Shown: positions 40,937-49,710, numbered from the stretch's first letter. The stretch: DNA of 64,000 bases from Bacteroidota bacterium (GCA_022564295.1 JADFLR010000009.1:84596-148595); one strand, 5' to 3'. Translations and numbers: made by a program. The notes: generated by a model from the letters alone, not told the origin.

Positions 40937-41938
40937 TTATTTTTGAGTTCGTTCTAAATTAAATTTTTCAAAACCCGATGAATATGTTTTGTTTATCTGA
41001 TCATCAATTATCATTACTTCCGTTCCGGGTAGGTTTTCAATTAATCTCATTCCTTTCGCCTGCCCAAGAACAAAAACCGCTGTTGCCAATGCATCAGCAA
41101 TCGTACAACTTTTATTTAGAACGGTTACGCTGATTAATCTGTCTGCGGGATATCCGGTTTTAGGATTTAATATATGATGATATCGTTTGCCATCTAATTC
41201 AAAATATTTTTCATAATCTCCTGATGTCGCGACAGACATTCCCCCGGGATTTACTTTTTCAATTATTTGATTTTGATTTCTCGGATGCCGAATCCCAATT
41301 ACCCAATCGTCTCCAATTGTTTTTATTTCACCACCTGCATTTACAAGCGCACTATTAATCCCAAGTTTTATCAAAACATTAACCGCCTTATCTACAGCAT
41401 AACCTTTTGCAATTGCACCAAAGTTAAGTTCTGTTCCTGCCGGACGTTTAAATGAATTTTTTTCCAATAGTTTGATATTATTCCAACCGCTGTTCAAAAG
41501 AGCGCCGCTTAATTTATCATCAGCAGGCAAAGACGGATCATCACCATCAAAACCCCAGGTGGTTAATAATTTATTTAAACTTACATCAAAAGAGCCGTAG
41601 GTTAAGTTGAAAATGGAATCGCATATAACCATCAAACTAAAAATCTCCGGATCAACATTAATTAAAGTATCCTGATTATGATTTAATTTCCATACATGAC
41701 TATCTTCATTATACGTTGAAAAAAGGTCATCGATTCTTTTTATTTCACTAAAAGCTTTTTCGATTGATGTTTCAGCTTTTTTTCTGTCTGTCTCCCTAAT
41801 TTGAACTTCCACCACAGTACCGAGAAGTATTCGTGATTTATTAATCAGGTGAATTTCTTTACTGCCCACCCTGGAAATAAAAAACCCGATGGCGAAAAGA
41901 ATAATTACAAAAGTAGAATATAAAAATGTTTTTTTCAT
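40937..41938 (-). CDS. apbE: FAD:protein FMN transferase
   Basis: 333 residues with an N-terminal hydrophobic anchor (FLYSTFVIILFAIGFFIS). ApbE motifs are LNFGAIAKGYAVDKAV, VNAGGEIKTIG, HHILNPKTGYP and CTIADALATAVFVLG. It covalently attaches FMN to Thr residues of target proteins such as Rnf or Nqr subunits, or extracytoplasmic flavoproteins. The preceding gene at 41972 encodes a NusG-II protein, a combination found in flavin-based extracytoplasmic redox loci. No target flavoprotein is in the window. Confidence 0.92.
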   Translation of the reverse strand: MKKTFLYSTFVIILFAIGFFISRVGSKEIHLINKSRILLGTVVEVQIRETDRKKAETSIEKAFSEIKRIDDLFSTYNEDSHVWKLNHNQDTLINVDPEIFSLMVICDSIFNLTYGSFDVSLNKLLTTWGFDGDDPSLPADDKLSGALLNSGWNNIKLLEKNSFKRPAGTELNFGAIAKGYAVDKAVNVLIKLGINSALVNAGGEIKTIGDDWVIGIRHPRNQNQIIEKVNPGGMSVATSGDYEKYFELDGKRYHHILNPKTGYPADRLISVTVLNKSCTIADALATAVFVLGQAKGMRLIENLPGTEVMIIDDQINKTYSSGFEKFNLERTQK

Positions 41939-41971
41939 TTAATGATTTAAATGGGTGCAGATGTGAGATTG

Positions 41972-42712
41972 TTAAACTTCTTCTATTCTTATCAAAACTT
42001 TATTTGGCGCACAGGCAATTACATCACCAATGTTTGTCGCGTATTGGGATTTTTCACAAAGCTTATGTCTGCAAGTTGATTTGGTCACTTTCACCAAGCC
42101 GTTATTAATTTCAATTTCTGTTTCACCTTGTGGTCCGTCAACTTTAACATTTTTGTAAGTTGAGTTTAACGGTATTTTATCAAACGTACCGTTTTTATTT
42201 TCAATCACAATTTCCTTTTGGTTTGAAGAAAACAATGAAGATAAATTGTTCGATTGTTTATACACTGCAGTAAAAAAGATATTTGCTTCCGTACCATATA
42301 GCATTGAACGAATTGTCATCAACTCATCTGTAAAATCATTTTTAAGCGAATATATTGATTTATTAGTATCGCTTACAATTATATCTGAGTTAACATGTTT
42401 GTTTAACGGTTTAACAGAATATGAAACCGATCCGCTGTTTGAAAAAGAAGTTTGCTTATGTGGCCTAACAAGTTTTTGAAGCATGTATTTATAATCATCA
42501 TCGGCATTTATTATTGGTGTGGAATTGCATTTAACAGTTGTGGTGAATGCTCTTACAACTTCCGTAATTATTTTTTCATCCGAAGGTAAAAAACAATAAA
42601 CGGAGTAATGCTTATTTTTCGGATTATCGATTAACTTACCTACGGTGTATCCGCTTCCCACCGCAATGGCTGCAATTCCGCTTAGTTTTATAAATTTTTT
42701 TCTTGTCATCAT
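41972..42712 (-). CDS. NusG domain II protein with Tat-like signal anchor
   Basis: 246 residues. The N-terminus (RKKFIKLSGIAAIAVGSGYTVG) resembles a Tat-type signal or anchor with a single Arg and Lys. The middle (about residues 45-150) shows two ApbE-like strand patterns and may be a degenerate substrate-type domain. The C-terminal ~85 residues are a NusG domain II (YKNVKVDGPQGETEIEINNG ... STCRHKLCEKSQY ... GDVIACAPNKVLIRI). Two Cys residues (THC/KLC) are kept. It is 33 bp upstream of apbE and is probably its partner. Confidence 0.82.
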   Translation of the reverse strand: MMTRKKFIKLSGIAAIAVGSGYTVGKLIDNPKNKHYSVYCFLPSDEKIITEVVRAFTTTVKCNSTPIINADDDYKYMLQKLVRPHKQTSFSNSGSVSYSVKPLNKHVNSDIIVSDTNKSIYSLKNDFTDELMTIRSMLYGTEANIFFTAVYKQSNNLSSLFSSNQKEIVIENKNGTFDKIPLNSTYKNVKVDGPQGETEIEINNGLVKVTKSTCRHKLCEKSQYATNIGDVIACAPNKVLIRIEEV

Positions 42713-42959
42713 AACAAATGGATTTATTTAGCAATTAATTTATTCGTTTGCAAATTATGAATTTAATATTAGTTATTTTTTAAAAACCCTTTTAATTTTC
42801 TTTTCATTAAAATAATCCTTAAACAGTATAAATAATATTTCTTAATGATAAAATACATTTTTACTGCAAAAATACCGTTTGATTGATTTCATCCAGTACA
42901 ATTTAAAAAATTCATTTATCTCAATTTCTCATTATATTACAAACCATAGGGGAGGTATA

Positions 42960-43121
42960 ATGTTTAACGGACATCTGAAAGGATTATATATACTTTATTT
43001 TTGCGAGATTTGGGAGCGTTTCGGATTTTATACAATGCTCGCAATTTTTGTTTACTATATGCAGGAAAACTTTGGATGGGTCGCCCTTACCGCAACCAAT
43101 GTTTACGGTATTTTTTATTGA
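42960..43121 (+). pseudogene. Truncated POT-family oligopeptide transporter (N-terminal stub)
   Basis: From ATG 42960, with GGGGAGG upstream, the translation MFNGHLKGLYILYFCEIWER and following residues match the first ~50 residues of proton-dependent oligopeptide transporters (family motif GLYxLFFxEMWERFxFYxM). A stop at 43119 ends it after the first transmembrane helix and a half. The region after the stop is AT-rich without recognisable remnant until the DUF819 gene. An intact Shine-Dalgarno sequence suggests recent loss. Confidence 0.8.
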
Positions 43122-43198
43122 AAATTGTTAATTGTACATTGATAGATTATAATTACACATTGTTAATTAATTAGTCTACTTGCATCAAAATTAATTAT

Positions 43199-44449
43199 AT
43201 GAACGCACCTGAACCTTTTATAACAAACGATGCCATTGTGTTTGGTTTACTAATGACCATTTTGATGATAATTTTTCAAACATCAAACAGCAGTAAATCA
43301 GTATTTGTTAAATTCTACAAATATGTTCCTGCATTATTACTTTGTTATTTTATTCCTTCCATATTTAATTCTATGGGTATTATTGATGGTGAGCAAAGTA
43401 ATCTCTATTTTGTGGCTTCGAGATACCTTTTACCAGCTAGTTTGGCTTTGCTTACATTGAGTGTTGATATGAAGGAAATTAAAAAGCTGGGTTTTAAGGC
43501 AATCATCATGTTTCTTGCGGGTACTGTGGGTATTATTATTGGGGGTCCGCTTGCTATTTTATTAACATCTATTGTAGCGCCTGATGTTGTTGGAGGAGTA
43601 GGACCAGATGCCATTTGGCGTGGTATGACTACCATTGCTGGTAGCTGGATTGGTGGAGGAGCAAATCAAGCTGCTATGTATGAGATGTTTAAACCAAGCA
43701 ACGACCTTTACTCAACCTCGATAGCAGTTGATGTAATAGTTGCCAATATTTGGATGGCATTTTTACTTTTCGGGGCAGCTCGTTCGGCCAAAGTAGATAA
43801 GTTTTTTAAAGCAGATGCATCTGCTATTGATGATGTAAAAAATAGGGTAGAGGCTTATAGAGCGAGTATTGCTAAGATTCCAACCTTGACAGATGTAATT
43901 ACTGTTCTTTCAATAGGGTTTATAGCTACTGCAATTGGGCATATAGCTGCAGGTATAATTGCTCCATACATAGAAGTTAACTACCCATTTCTGATCGATT
44001 ATAGTTTAACAAGTTCATTCTTTTGGATTGTAATTACCGCTACCATCGTTGGTTTAGTTTTATCATTTACAAAAGCAAAAGAGTTAGAAGGTGTTGGCGC
44101 ATCTCGAATTGGGAGTGTTATGATTTATATTCTTGTAGCAACTATTGGTATGAAAATGAACGTGCTTTCCATATTCGATAACCCTGGTTTTTTCTTGGTT
44201 GGTGGATTATGGCTGATGATTCATGTAATTATTTTAATAATAGTAGCAAAATTAATAAAGGCGCCATTTTTCTTTGTTGCCGTTGGTAGCCAGGCAAATA
44301 TTGGAGGTGCCGCTTCAGCTCCTATTGTTGCGGCTGCTTTTCATCCATCATTAGCCCCGGTGGGTGTGTTATTAGCAGTTATGGGATATACTTTGGGTAC
44401 AATGGGAGCATATTTTTGTGGAATTTTGATGCAGATTGTTGCTCCGTAA
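43199..44449 (+). CDS. DUF819 family membrane protein
   Basis: 416 residues with about eleven hydrophobic helices. Signature segments include MTTIAGSWIGGGANQAAMYEMF, LLFGAARSAKVDKFF and FFFVAVGSQANIGGAASAPIVAAAFHPSLAPVGVLLAVMGYTLGTMGAYFCG; quoted pieces show the duplicated Gly-rich loops of a carrier. DUF819 proteins are predicted transporters related to the AbrB/CitMHS-like fold; substrate unknown. It replaced or outlived the neighbouring POT stub. Confidence 0.9.
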   Translation: MNAPEPFITNDAIVFGLLMTILMIIFQTSNSSKSVFVKFYKYVPALLLCYFIPSIFNSMGIIDGEQSNLYFVASRYLLPASLALLTLSVDMKEIKKLGFKAIIMFLAGTVGIIIGGPLAILLTSIVAPDVVGGVGPDAIWRGMTTIAGSWIGGGANQAAMYEMFKPSNDLYSTSIAVDVIVANIWMAFLLFGAARSAKVDKFFKADASAIDDVKNRVEAYRASIAKIPTLTDVITVLSIGFIATAIGHIAAGIIAPYIEVNYPFLIDYSLTSSFFWIVITATIVGLVLSFTKAKELEGVGASRIGSVMIYILVATIGMKMNVLSIFDNPGFFLVGGLWLMIHVIILIIVAKLIKAPFFFVAVGSQANIGGAASAPIVAAAFHPSLAPVGVLLAVMGYTLGTMGAYFCGILMQIVAP

Positions 44450-44649
44450 TTCTAATTATAAATAAATAATTTTCTTTGAGTTTCTTTATGAAATCATTGA
44501 GACACCTTGTGTAATAGTTAAATAGATATGTCAGCAACAGAGTAATTATAAGCCCCGCAATTAAGCATGGTTTTTATTTTGAATCCTTTTATTAAAAACT
44601 GTATCATACTTCTATTGCAACAAATCGATTTAATCATAAAGAACTAAGA

Positions 44650-44736
44650 ATGAACTCAGGACACATAATTTTATACCTTTTTATTGCCTTAGCCCTTTAC
44701 ATGCTAATAAAGGAATATGGCTGGCAAAGACTATAA
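44650..44736 (+). CDS. 28-aa hydrophobic ORF, probable N-terminus of the rhodanese gene in another frame
   Basis: MNSGHIILYLFIALALYMLI is a single membrane helix preceded by AAGAACTAAGA. Only a one-base shift (reuse of base 44712) is needed to enter the rhodanese frame, giving a membrane-anchored rhodanese of the expected form. Either this is the true 5' end of a frameshifted gene or an independent small membrane protein. Confidence 0.5.
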   Translation: MNSGHIILYLFIALALYMLIKEYGWQRL

Positions 44737-44786
44737 AACATTATACTCCTACGGAAGCATCTGAAAAACTGAGAAACAGCAGAAGT

Positions 44787-45038
44787 GTGCTGCTATTGGA
44801 CGTAAAAACTTTAAAAGAAAGAAAAGCACAATCGATAAAAAAATCGATCCACATTCCGTTGGCAGAAATCAGTTCTCGTGTGGATGAGCTAAACAAGTTT
44901 CGCAACCAGGAGATCATCTGCTACTGCAAAACCGGAATCCGAAGTCTTTCTGCTGCATCTAAACTAAAAAGAAATGGGTTTAATTCAGCAAACTTAAGGG
45001 GCGGAATAGTACAATGGAACTCGGAAGGATTAAAATGA
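44787..45038 (+). CDS. Rhodanese-like domain protein (5' end frameshifted)
   Basis: The rhodanese domain is in frame from about 44733 (HYTPTEASEKLRNSRSVLLLDV), but that frame has no ATG, GTG or TTG until GTG 44787, which would cut off the first ~18 residues of the domain. The active-site loop CYCKTGIRS carries the catalytic Cys. It transfers sulfane sulfur. The upstream 28-codon hydrophobic ORF fits its missing N-terminus after a one-base shift. The stop overlaps the ATG of the next gene (ATGA). Confidence 0.82.
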   Translation: MLLLDVKTLKERKAQSIKKSIHIPLAEISSRVDELNKFRNQEIICYCKTGIRSLSAASKLKRNGFNSANLRGGIVQWNSEGLK

Positions 45039-45262
45039 ACTGGAAATTAATAAAATTTGTTTTCCCCGTTTTGTTAGGTGCTGTCGGCGGATTTTTATAT
45101 TACAAATTTATCGGATGTAACGGCAGTTGTGCAATAACAGGGGATCCTTACATAAGCACATTATATGGTGCTGGAATAGGTGCCGTGCTGGTTAACTGGA
45201 AATCAGGAATTAATTCAATGAGAAAGAACAATAACAATTTAGAAAAAGAAGGAGAAAAGTAA
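45035..45262 (+). CDS. DUF6132 family small membrane protein
   Basis: 75 residues from ATG 45035, overlapping the rhodanese stop; an upstream ATG at 45014 lies inside that gene. LIKFVFPVLLGAVGGFLYYKFIGCNGSCAITGDPYISTLYGAGIG carries two short helices and the CNGSC loop typical of DUF6132. These proteins occur with rhodanese and thioredoxin in Bacteroidota sulfur/thiol operons. Function unknown. Confidence 0.85.
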   Translation: MNWKLIKFVFPVLLGAVGGFLYYKFIGCNGSCAITGDPYISTLYGAGIGAVLVNWKSGINSMRKNNNNLEKEGEK

Positions 45263-45263
45263 A

Positions 45264-45647
45264 ATGAATTACGGTTTTTCAAAAACAGTTGAATTATCTT
45301 TTGAAGATACAATCAACAAAGTAACCGAAGAATTAAAAAAAGAAGGTTTCGGAATTTTAACAACAATTGATATTAAAGAAACACTAAAAAACAAGATTGA
45401 CGTTGATTTTAAAAAGTACACAATCTTAGGTGCGTGCAATCCAACGCTTGCTCATAAAGCACTGCAGGCAGAAGAAGAAATTGGATTACTGCTTCCCTGC
45501 AATGTAATTGTTTATGAGAAGGATAGTAAATCTATTGTGTCTGTTTTCGATCCTTCGTTAATGTCTAAAGTTGTTGAAAATGAAAACCTGAACCCAATAG
45601 CAGAAGAGGTTAAGGAGAAACTTCAAAGAGTTTTTGATAGTATCTAA
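45264..45647 (+). CDS. DUF302 domain protein
   Basis: 127 residues matching DUF302: FSKTVELSFEDTINKVTEELKKEGFGILTTIDIKETLKNKI, then YTILGACNPTLAHKALQAEEEIGLLLPCNVIVYE. The CNP Cys and the PCNV Cys are both kept. Function is unknown, but the family is frequently linked to redox or sulfur genes. It is the third gene of the operon and follows DUF6132 by 1 bp. Confidence 0.9.
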   Translation: MNYGFSKTVELSFEDTINKVTEELKKEGFGILTTIDIKETLKNKIDVDFKKYTILGACNPTLAHKALQAEEEIGLLLPCNVIVYEKDSKSIVSVFDPSLMSKVVENENLNPIAEEVKEKLQRVFDSI

Positions 45648-45675
45648 TCAATAATAAAAAATAAGGCAAATAATA

Positions 45676-46038
45676 ATGGCTGAAAATTTAAATAAAGAAA
45701 GCTTTTTAAGTAAAGTATTCGATTACGAAAACAACAAAGATTGGAAATACCAGGGCGATCTTCCTGCGGTTGTTGATTTCTGGGCTCCGTGGTGCGGTCC
45801 TTGTAAGATGGTTGGACCGATCATAGAAGAGTTATCGGAAGAATATAAGGGTAAGGTAAACTTTTACAAAGTTAACACTGATGAAGAACAAGAGCTTGGC
45901 GCGGCTTTTGGTATAAGAAGCGTTCCCTCCTTGTTATTTATTCCCAAAGAAGGGCAGCCGAAAATGGCTGTTGGTGCATTGCCAAAGAAAGCTATGAAAG
46001 AAGCTATCGAAAAGGAATTATTAGTAGAAGCTGCTTAA
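45676..46038 (+). CDS. trxA: Thioredoxin
   Basis: 120 residues with the WCGPCK active site (about residues 38-43), VDFWAPWCGP context and cis-Pro in SVPSLLF. It has a short N-terminal extension relative to classical thioredoxin. It is the last gene of the rhodanese/DUF6132/DUF302 operon and probably recycles its thiols. A terminator follows. Confidence 0.95.
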   Translation: MAENLNKESFLSKVFDYENNKDWKYQGDLPAVVDFWAPWCGPCKMVGPIIEELSEEYKGKVNFYKVNTDEEQELGAAFGIRSVPSLLFIPKEGQPKMAVGALPKKAMKEAIEKELLVEAA

Positions 46039-46049
46039 TCCTTTATTTT

Positions 46050-46101
46050 GCGGGGCTGTCTTAATCGGAATAACCTTTTAAGACAACCCTGCCATCTTTT
46101 T
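46050..46101 (+). terminator. Terminator of the rhodanese-thioredoxin operon
   Basis: GCGGGGCTGTCTTAA (46050-46064) pairs with TTAAGACAACCCTGC (46078-46092) at 14 of 15 positions and is followed by ATCTTTTTT. Confidence 0.85.
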
Positions 46102-46154
46102 TACTTTACCAAAAATCCTACACGAAAAAAGAATAACACACTAAAACTTTTTAC

Positions 46155-46727
46155 TCAACTTAAAATATTTATTACTCTTACCACTGCTGAATTAGAAGAA
46201 ACTTTTTTAACCGGCGGCGAGTTGAGTATTTTTTTTCTAACTTCATTTATTTTTAAAGTATCCATTAACGGAAAGTTTTTTTTATAATTTATAATTAACA
46301 TAGCAATGGCTGTTTTTAATGTCAGCGCTTTCACTCTTAATGTATCCGGGGAATATCTTCCTGGATGAATGTGAATATATCTTTCTTTTTGTTTCCCTAA
46401 TCTCAGCGCCCAAACAGAATTGTCTGATATTTCAATCAGTTTATACGCATTCCCTTTTTCAAATAACCATTTTTTATATGCCTCAAAAGCAAACACACCC
46501 GTTGACTTTAGTTTGCTGACTATTTCATTACATATTTTTTGCGGAGATAATTCGCCAACATATAAATCCATTTGCGATTCGCCAATTACTAACAACGTTT
46601 TTTGTAATTCTTCAACTGATATTTTTTCGCCCCTGTAAATCTCAATTTGGTTCTTAATAAAACCAGCATGATGTTTCCAGCAATTGTATGTTAGCGGAAT
46701 TTGTATGCTGCAATTGATTTCCATCAT
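46155..46727 (-). CDS. Conserved-looking hypothetical protein
   Basis: 190 residues, soluble, basic at the C-terminus (NSPPVKKVSSNSAVVRVINIL). No signal peptide or known motif. Segments such as SVWALRLGKQKERYIHIHPGRYSP look well ordered. It is divergent from the sigma-factor stub at 46830. I cannot assign a family. Confidence 0.65.
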   Translation of the reverse strand: MMEINCSIQIPLTYNCWKHHAGFIKNQIEIYRGEKISVEELQKTLLVIGESQMDLYVGELSPQKICNEIVSKLKSTGVFAFEAYKKWLFEKGNAYKLIEISDNSVWALRLGKQKERYIHIHPGRYSPDTLRVKALTLKTAIAMLIINYKKNFPLMDTLKINEVRKKILNSPPVKKVSSNSAVVRVINILS

Positions 46728-46829
46728 ATTATCATTTGTTGCTAATTAATAATCATTTTTTATAAGATTATTCAAAAATAATTTAATAAGTTTTTAATAA
46801 AAATTCGTTTTAAATGTATAATAAATACA

Positions 46830-47066
46830 ATGATGGATAATAAAGCCAGCGCCCGAACAATTTCAAAAAAGAAAACGAATGAGTTTGAAGTGCTGGTAAA
46901 AGTTAACATGAAACGCGCATACTTTTCAGCATTGGAATTTCTCGGATCACATCATGCTGTAATGGATGTTTCTCAGGAAGCATTCATCCGAGCGTACCAT
47001 AACTTTAATAAGTATGATACAAAAAGAAACTTTTTTACATGGTACTATAAAATTTTAAAGATTTGA
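46830..47066 (+). pseudogene. Truncated ECF sigma factor (region 2 only)
   Basis: 78 residues. FEVLVKVNMKRAYFSALEFL ... MDVSQEAFIRAYHNFNKYDT ... FFTWYYKIL matches sigma-70 region 2 of ECF factors. It stops exactly where the linker to region 4 should begin. No region 4 follows; an 11-bp perfect hairpin does. Most likely a broken gene. A complete ECF factor lies at 51955-52464. Confidence 0.72.
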
Positions 47067-47072
47067 AGTAAA

Positions 47073-47102
47073 TATACCATCCGACAATTTCCGGATGGTA
47101 TA
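47073..47102. repeat. Perfect 11-bp inverted repeat after the sigma stub
   Basis: TATACCATCCG and CGGATGGTATA flank ACAATTTC. No T run follows, so terminator function is doubtful; it could be a protein-binding site or structured transcript end. Confidence 0.55.
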
Positions 47103-47152
47103 CCTAATACGGAATAGCTCTTTCTATTTTTTATTAACCAAAATAAATTATT

Positions 47153-47593
47153 TTAGCTTTCGTCCGAACTTTCTGCTGCTGCTGCAGGGCTATAAATTAA
47201 TGCTGCAACTACTCCCAGAATTATGGACTGAACAAAACCATAAGCAAACCATTGAAAAGCAAGTGAATAGGGAATCGGTAAAACAACATAATTTTGATAC
47301 GAGATTACAAGCGATACGAAAATGCCCATATAAAGACCGAATCTTACTCCCTCCATTATGCCTTTGTTTTCGTAACCTTTAACAAAAAACAAAGTGAAAA
47401 AATATACCCAGATTAAATCTGTTAAAATCATTATCCACATCCTGGAATCCATTTCTTCCATAGTACGAAACACTTCTTTTATTCCCTCTGATTCATATGT
47501 TGCCCCTAATATAACCCCATGGATAAGATAACCAGTGATTTCGAGAACAATAAAAATTGCACCGAAAGCAATCCAGAATTTTTTTCTGTTCAT
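47153..47593 (-). CDS. Hypothetical four-helix membrane protein
   Basis: 146 residues with about four transmembrane helices (FWIAFGAIFIVLEITGYLIHGVILG; MWIMILTDLIWVYFFTLFFV; GLYMGIFVSLVISY; SIILGVVAALIY). AGGAGAAC precedes the ATG. No enzymatic motif. Family not recognised with confidence. Confidence 0.7.
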   Translation of the reverse strand: MNRKKFWIAFGAIFIVLEITGYLIHGVILGATYESEGIKEVFRTMEEMDSRMWIMILTDLIWVYFFTLFFVKGYENKGIMEGVRFGLYMGIFVSLVISYQNYVVLPIPYSLAFQWFAYGFVQSIILGVVAALIYSPAAAAESSDES

Positions 47594-47699
47594 TTGGTTC
47601 TCCTAGTTTATTAATGATTATTAGTTGAGGAAATTAGACTACAACTAAAAACTAACAATAGGATTGCGAGATAGCAATTAAATTCCGAAAAATTTATTG

Positions 47700-48572
47700 T
47701 TATTCTTTGTTAACCAAAATTACACCGAATATTATTATTACTCCACTAAGAATCATAAGAACCGTAATTGATTCGCTTAACAATACCCATGCTGCCAAAA
47801 CAGTAACAAGCGGTTCAAAGTATAAAAAGGCGCCAACTTTTGCTGATTCTAATTCCCTTAAAGAATACGCCCAAATTACATAAGCAATACCTGAGCAGAA
47901 CAGCCCTAAAAATAAAATCGAAATCCATCCGTTTACTGATAAATGATCAACAGAATTAACAATTGCTGCATTAAGATTAAAAGGAATGATGATTACCGCC
48001 ATCATTATAAACAGGTATAAAATTGTCATCAGCGGAGAATATGAAAGCGATATCTTTTTATTTACCATTGAATAAACACCCCAGGTAAATGCACTTGCAA
48101 GAACAAGCAGATCGCCCTTGTTTTTAACAAGATCTACGTTTGTAATATTTCCCTTTCCAATTAATAACAGCAAGCCAAACATCGCAATAATGATCCCGCT
48201 TATCTTTAACAAACCGATTTTCTCCCTGAAAAAAATTGCTGCCAAAATTGCCATGAAAATTGGTGCTGTTCCAATTATCCAACCTGTGTTTGATGCTGTT
48301 GTGTATTTCAGTCCTGTTACCTGTATCATAAGATGGAACACTGCGATAAGTGCAAGAATAAAGATGAAGCCATGGCTCTTGAGGATTATCGAAAAATCCT
48401 TTTTAAGGAGGATGGCTGTAATAAATAAAAATACTGAGGCGATAATTAATCTTAATGAAATAATTGTTTCGGGTGATAACTCTTTCAGTGCAACTTTAGT
48501 GGCAATGAAAGAAGTTCCCCAAAAGATTACAGCACTAATTATTAATAAATATTTTAATGTGAGAGATTTCAA
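47700..48572 (-). CDS. EamA/DMT family transporter (2)
   Basis: 290 residues with ten hydrophobic helices in two EamA repeats (ISAVIFWGTSFIATKVAL at the start; LLVLASAFTWGVYSMVNKKIS opening the second half; KEKIG in the charged loop). It is not closely similar to the EamA protein at 34314. Substrate unknown. Confidence 0.9.
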   Translation of the reverse strand: MKSLTLKYLLIISAVIFWGTSFIATKVALKELSPETIISLRLIIASVFLFITAILLKKDFSIILKSHGFIFILALIAVFHLMIQVTGLKYTTASNTGWIIGTAPIFMAILAAIFFREKIGLLKISGIIIAMFGLLLLIGKGNITNVDLVKNKGDLLVLASAFTWGVYSMVNKKISLSYSPLMTILYLFIMMAVIIIPFNLNAAIVNSVDHLSVNGWISILFLGLFCSGIAYVIWAYSLRELESAKVGAFLYFEPLVTVLAAWVLLSESITVLMILSGVIIIFGVILVNKE

Positions 48573-48600
48573 ATCTGTTTAAGAAAATATGCCAAATAAG

Positions 48601-49104
48601 TTATCTGGATTTTTTTGTTTTCTTTGCCGAAGAATAATTCTTTAAATCATAATGAATTTCCTTTTGCGGCATATTTAATTTGGCAATCTCAACTCCAGCA
48701 TCGATGTAAAACTGAGTGGCGAGTGTTTCGTGATAATCTGAAAAGACAACAACTCTTTTTATTCCCGCGGCTATTAAGGCTTTAGCACAGTTTGTGCATG
48801 ACATATTTGTTATATAAGCATTTGTTCCATTAATATTTACACCGTGAGTTGTTGCCTGCACAAGCGCATTAATCTCGGCATGATTGGTACGCACACAATG
48901 GTTATTAACAATAAGGCAGCCAACATCATCGCAGTGTGGCTGACCCGGCAGCGAGCCGTTGTAACCAGTTGCCAAAACAAATTTGTTTTTTACGAGAACG
49001 CAGCCAACATGCATACGCGGACAGGTTGCTCTTTCTGAAGCAAGCATTGCAAGTTTTAAAAAATATTCATCCCAGGTTGGGCGGTTTTTTTTCTTTTTTG
49101 CCAT
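48601..49104 (-). CDS. Deoxycytidylate deaminase family protein
   Basis: 167 residues of the cytidine/deoxycytidylate deaminase superfamily. Zinc-binding HAE (NHAEINALVQA, about residue 80) and the CTNC pair (about residues 110-113) are present, as are PRMHVGCVLVKN and GYNGSLPGQPHCDD typical of ComEB/dCMP deaminases. It converts dCMP to dUMP. The usual PC-x-x-C appears as SC-x-x-C. 28 bp after its stop the EamA gene begins. Confidence 0.92.
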   Translation of the reverse strand: MAKKKKNRPTWDEYFLKLAMLASERATCPRMHVGCVLVKNKFVLATGYNGSLPGQPHCDDVGCLIVNNHCVRTNHAEINALVQATTHGVNINGTNAYITNMSCTNCAKALIAAGIKRVVVFSDYHETLATQFYIDAGVEIAKLNMPQKEIHYDLKNYSSAKKTKKSR

Positions 49105-49189
49105 AAATTGAAGATTGGTTTGATAACTAAAAACGAATTTTCTGTCCGGTAAGTTAAATTATTATTTTGGGATTACAAGCAGGTTAAAA

Positions 49190-49217
49190 GTGAGATGTGA
49201 AACGTGAGATGTGAAAC
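49190..49217. repeat. 14-bp tandem duplication
   Basis: GTGAGATGTGAAAC occurs twice head to tail in the spacer upstream of the deaminase gene. A small replication-slippage repeat with no evident function. Confidence 0.6.
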
Positions 49218-49350
49218 GAAAGATAGGGTTGATGTAGATGTTTTAATAAAGAATGGCTTGCTTACTACTTATTGTCTACTGCCTACTACTTATTGATCAC
49301 TGCATACTTTTCCCCTATTTCATACATATCTTAAAACCATCCGAAAAAAA

Positions 49351-49710
49351 TTAATGCACCAATGGCTTGTTTATTAACCTTTCCCTCAAATATGCTCTAA
49401 CTGCATCCTTCGCCCTCGTGTTGAAAGTGATAAAGACATCAACACCCTTTTCTTTAAACTCAGTGCGGTGTTTGTTATCCATTCCCCGTGTTATAATTGT
49501 GCAGCAATCTTCAAGCGGAAAACTTTGCCTGTTAATATTTTTAGTCTTTCCGGGCGAAACTGTTTCGGATTTTTTTTCGGATGTTTGCAGTTTAATATAT
49601 TTGGTGTCTTTAATACCTGTATCTTCAACATCGAAGACCAGGTAACCCTTTGGATTATCGAACGGTGAATTGATCGTTTCACCGTCATTCGATTCAATTG
49701 CAATTTTCAT
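49351..49710 (-). CDS. NifX/NifB-like Fe-Mo cofactor-binding domain protein
   Basis: 119 residues. MKIAIESNDGETINSPFDNP and CCTIITRGMDNKHRTEFKEKGVDVFITF match the dinitrogenase iron-molybdenum cofactor-binding fold (NifX/NafY/NifB C-terminal). No nitrogenase genes are in view. Many anaerobes carry such stand-alone proteins of unknown role. A zinc-ribbon gene lies 32 bp upstream in the same transcription unit. Confidence 0.87.
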   Translation of the reverse strand: MKIAIESNDGETINSPFDNPKGYLVFDVEDTGIKDTKYIKLQTSEKKSETVSPGKTKNINRQSFPLEDCCTIITRGMDNKHRTEFKEKGVDVFITFNTRAKDAVRAYLRERLINKPLVH

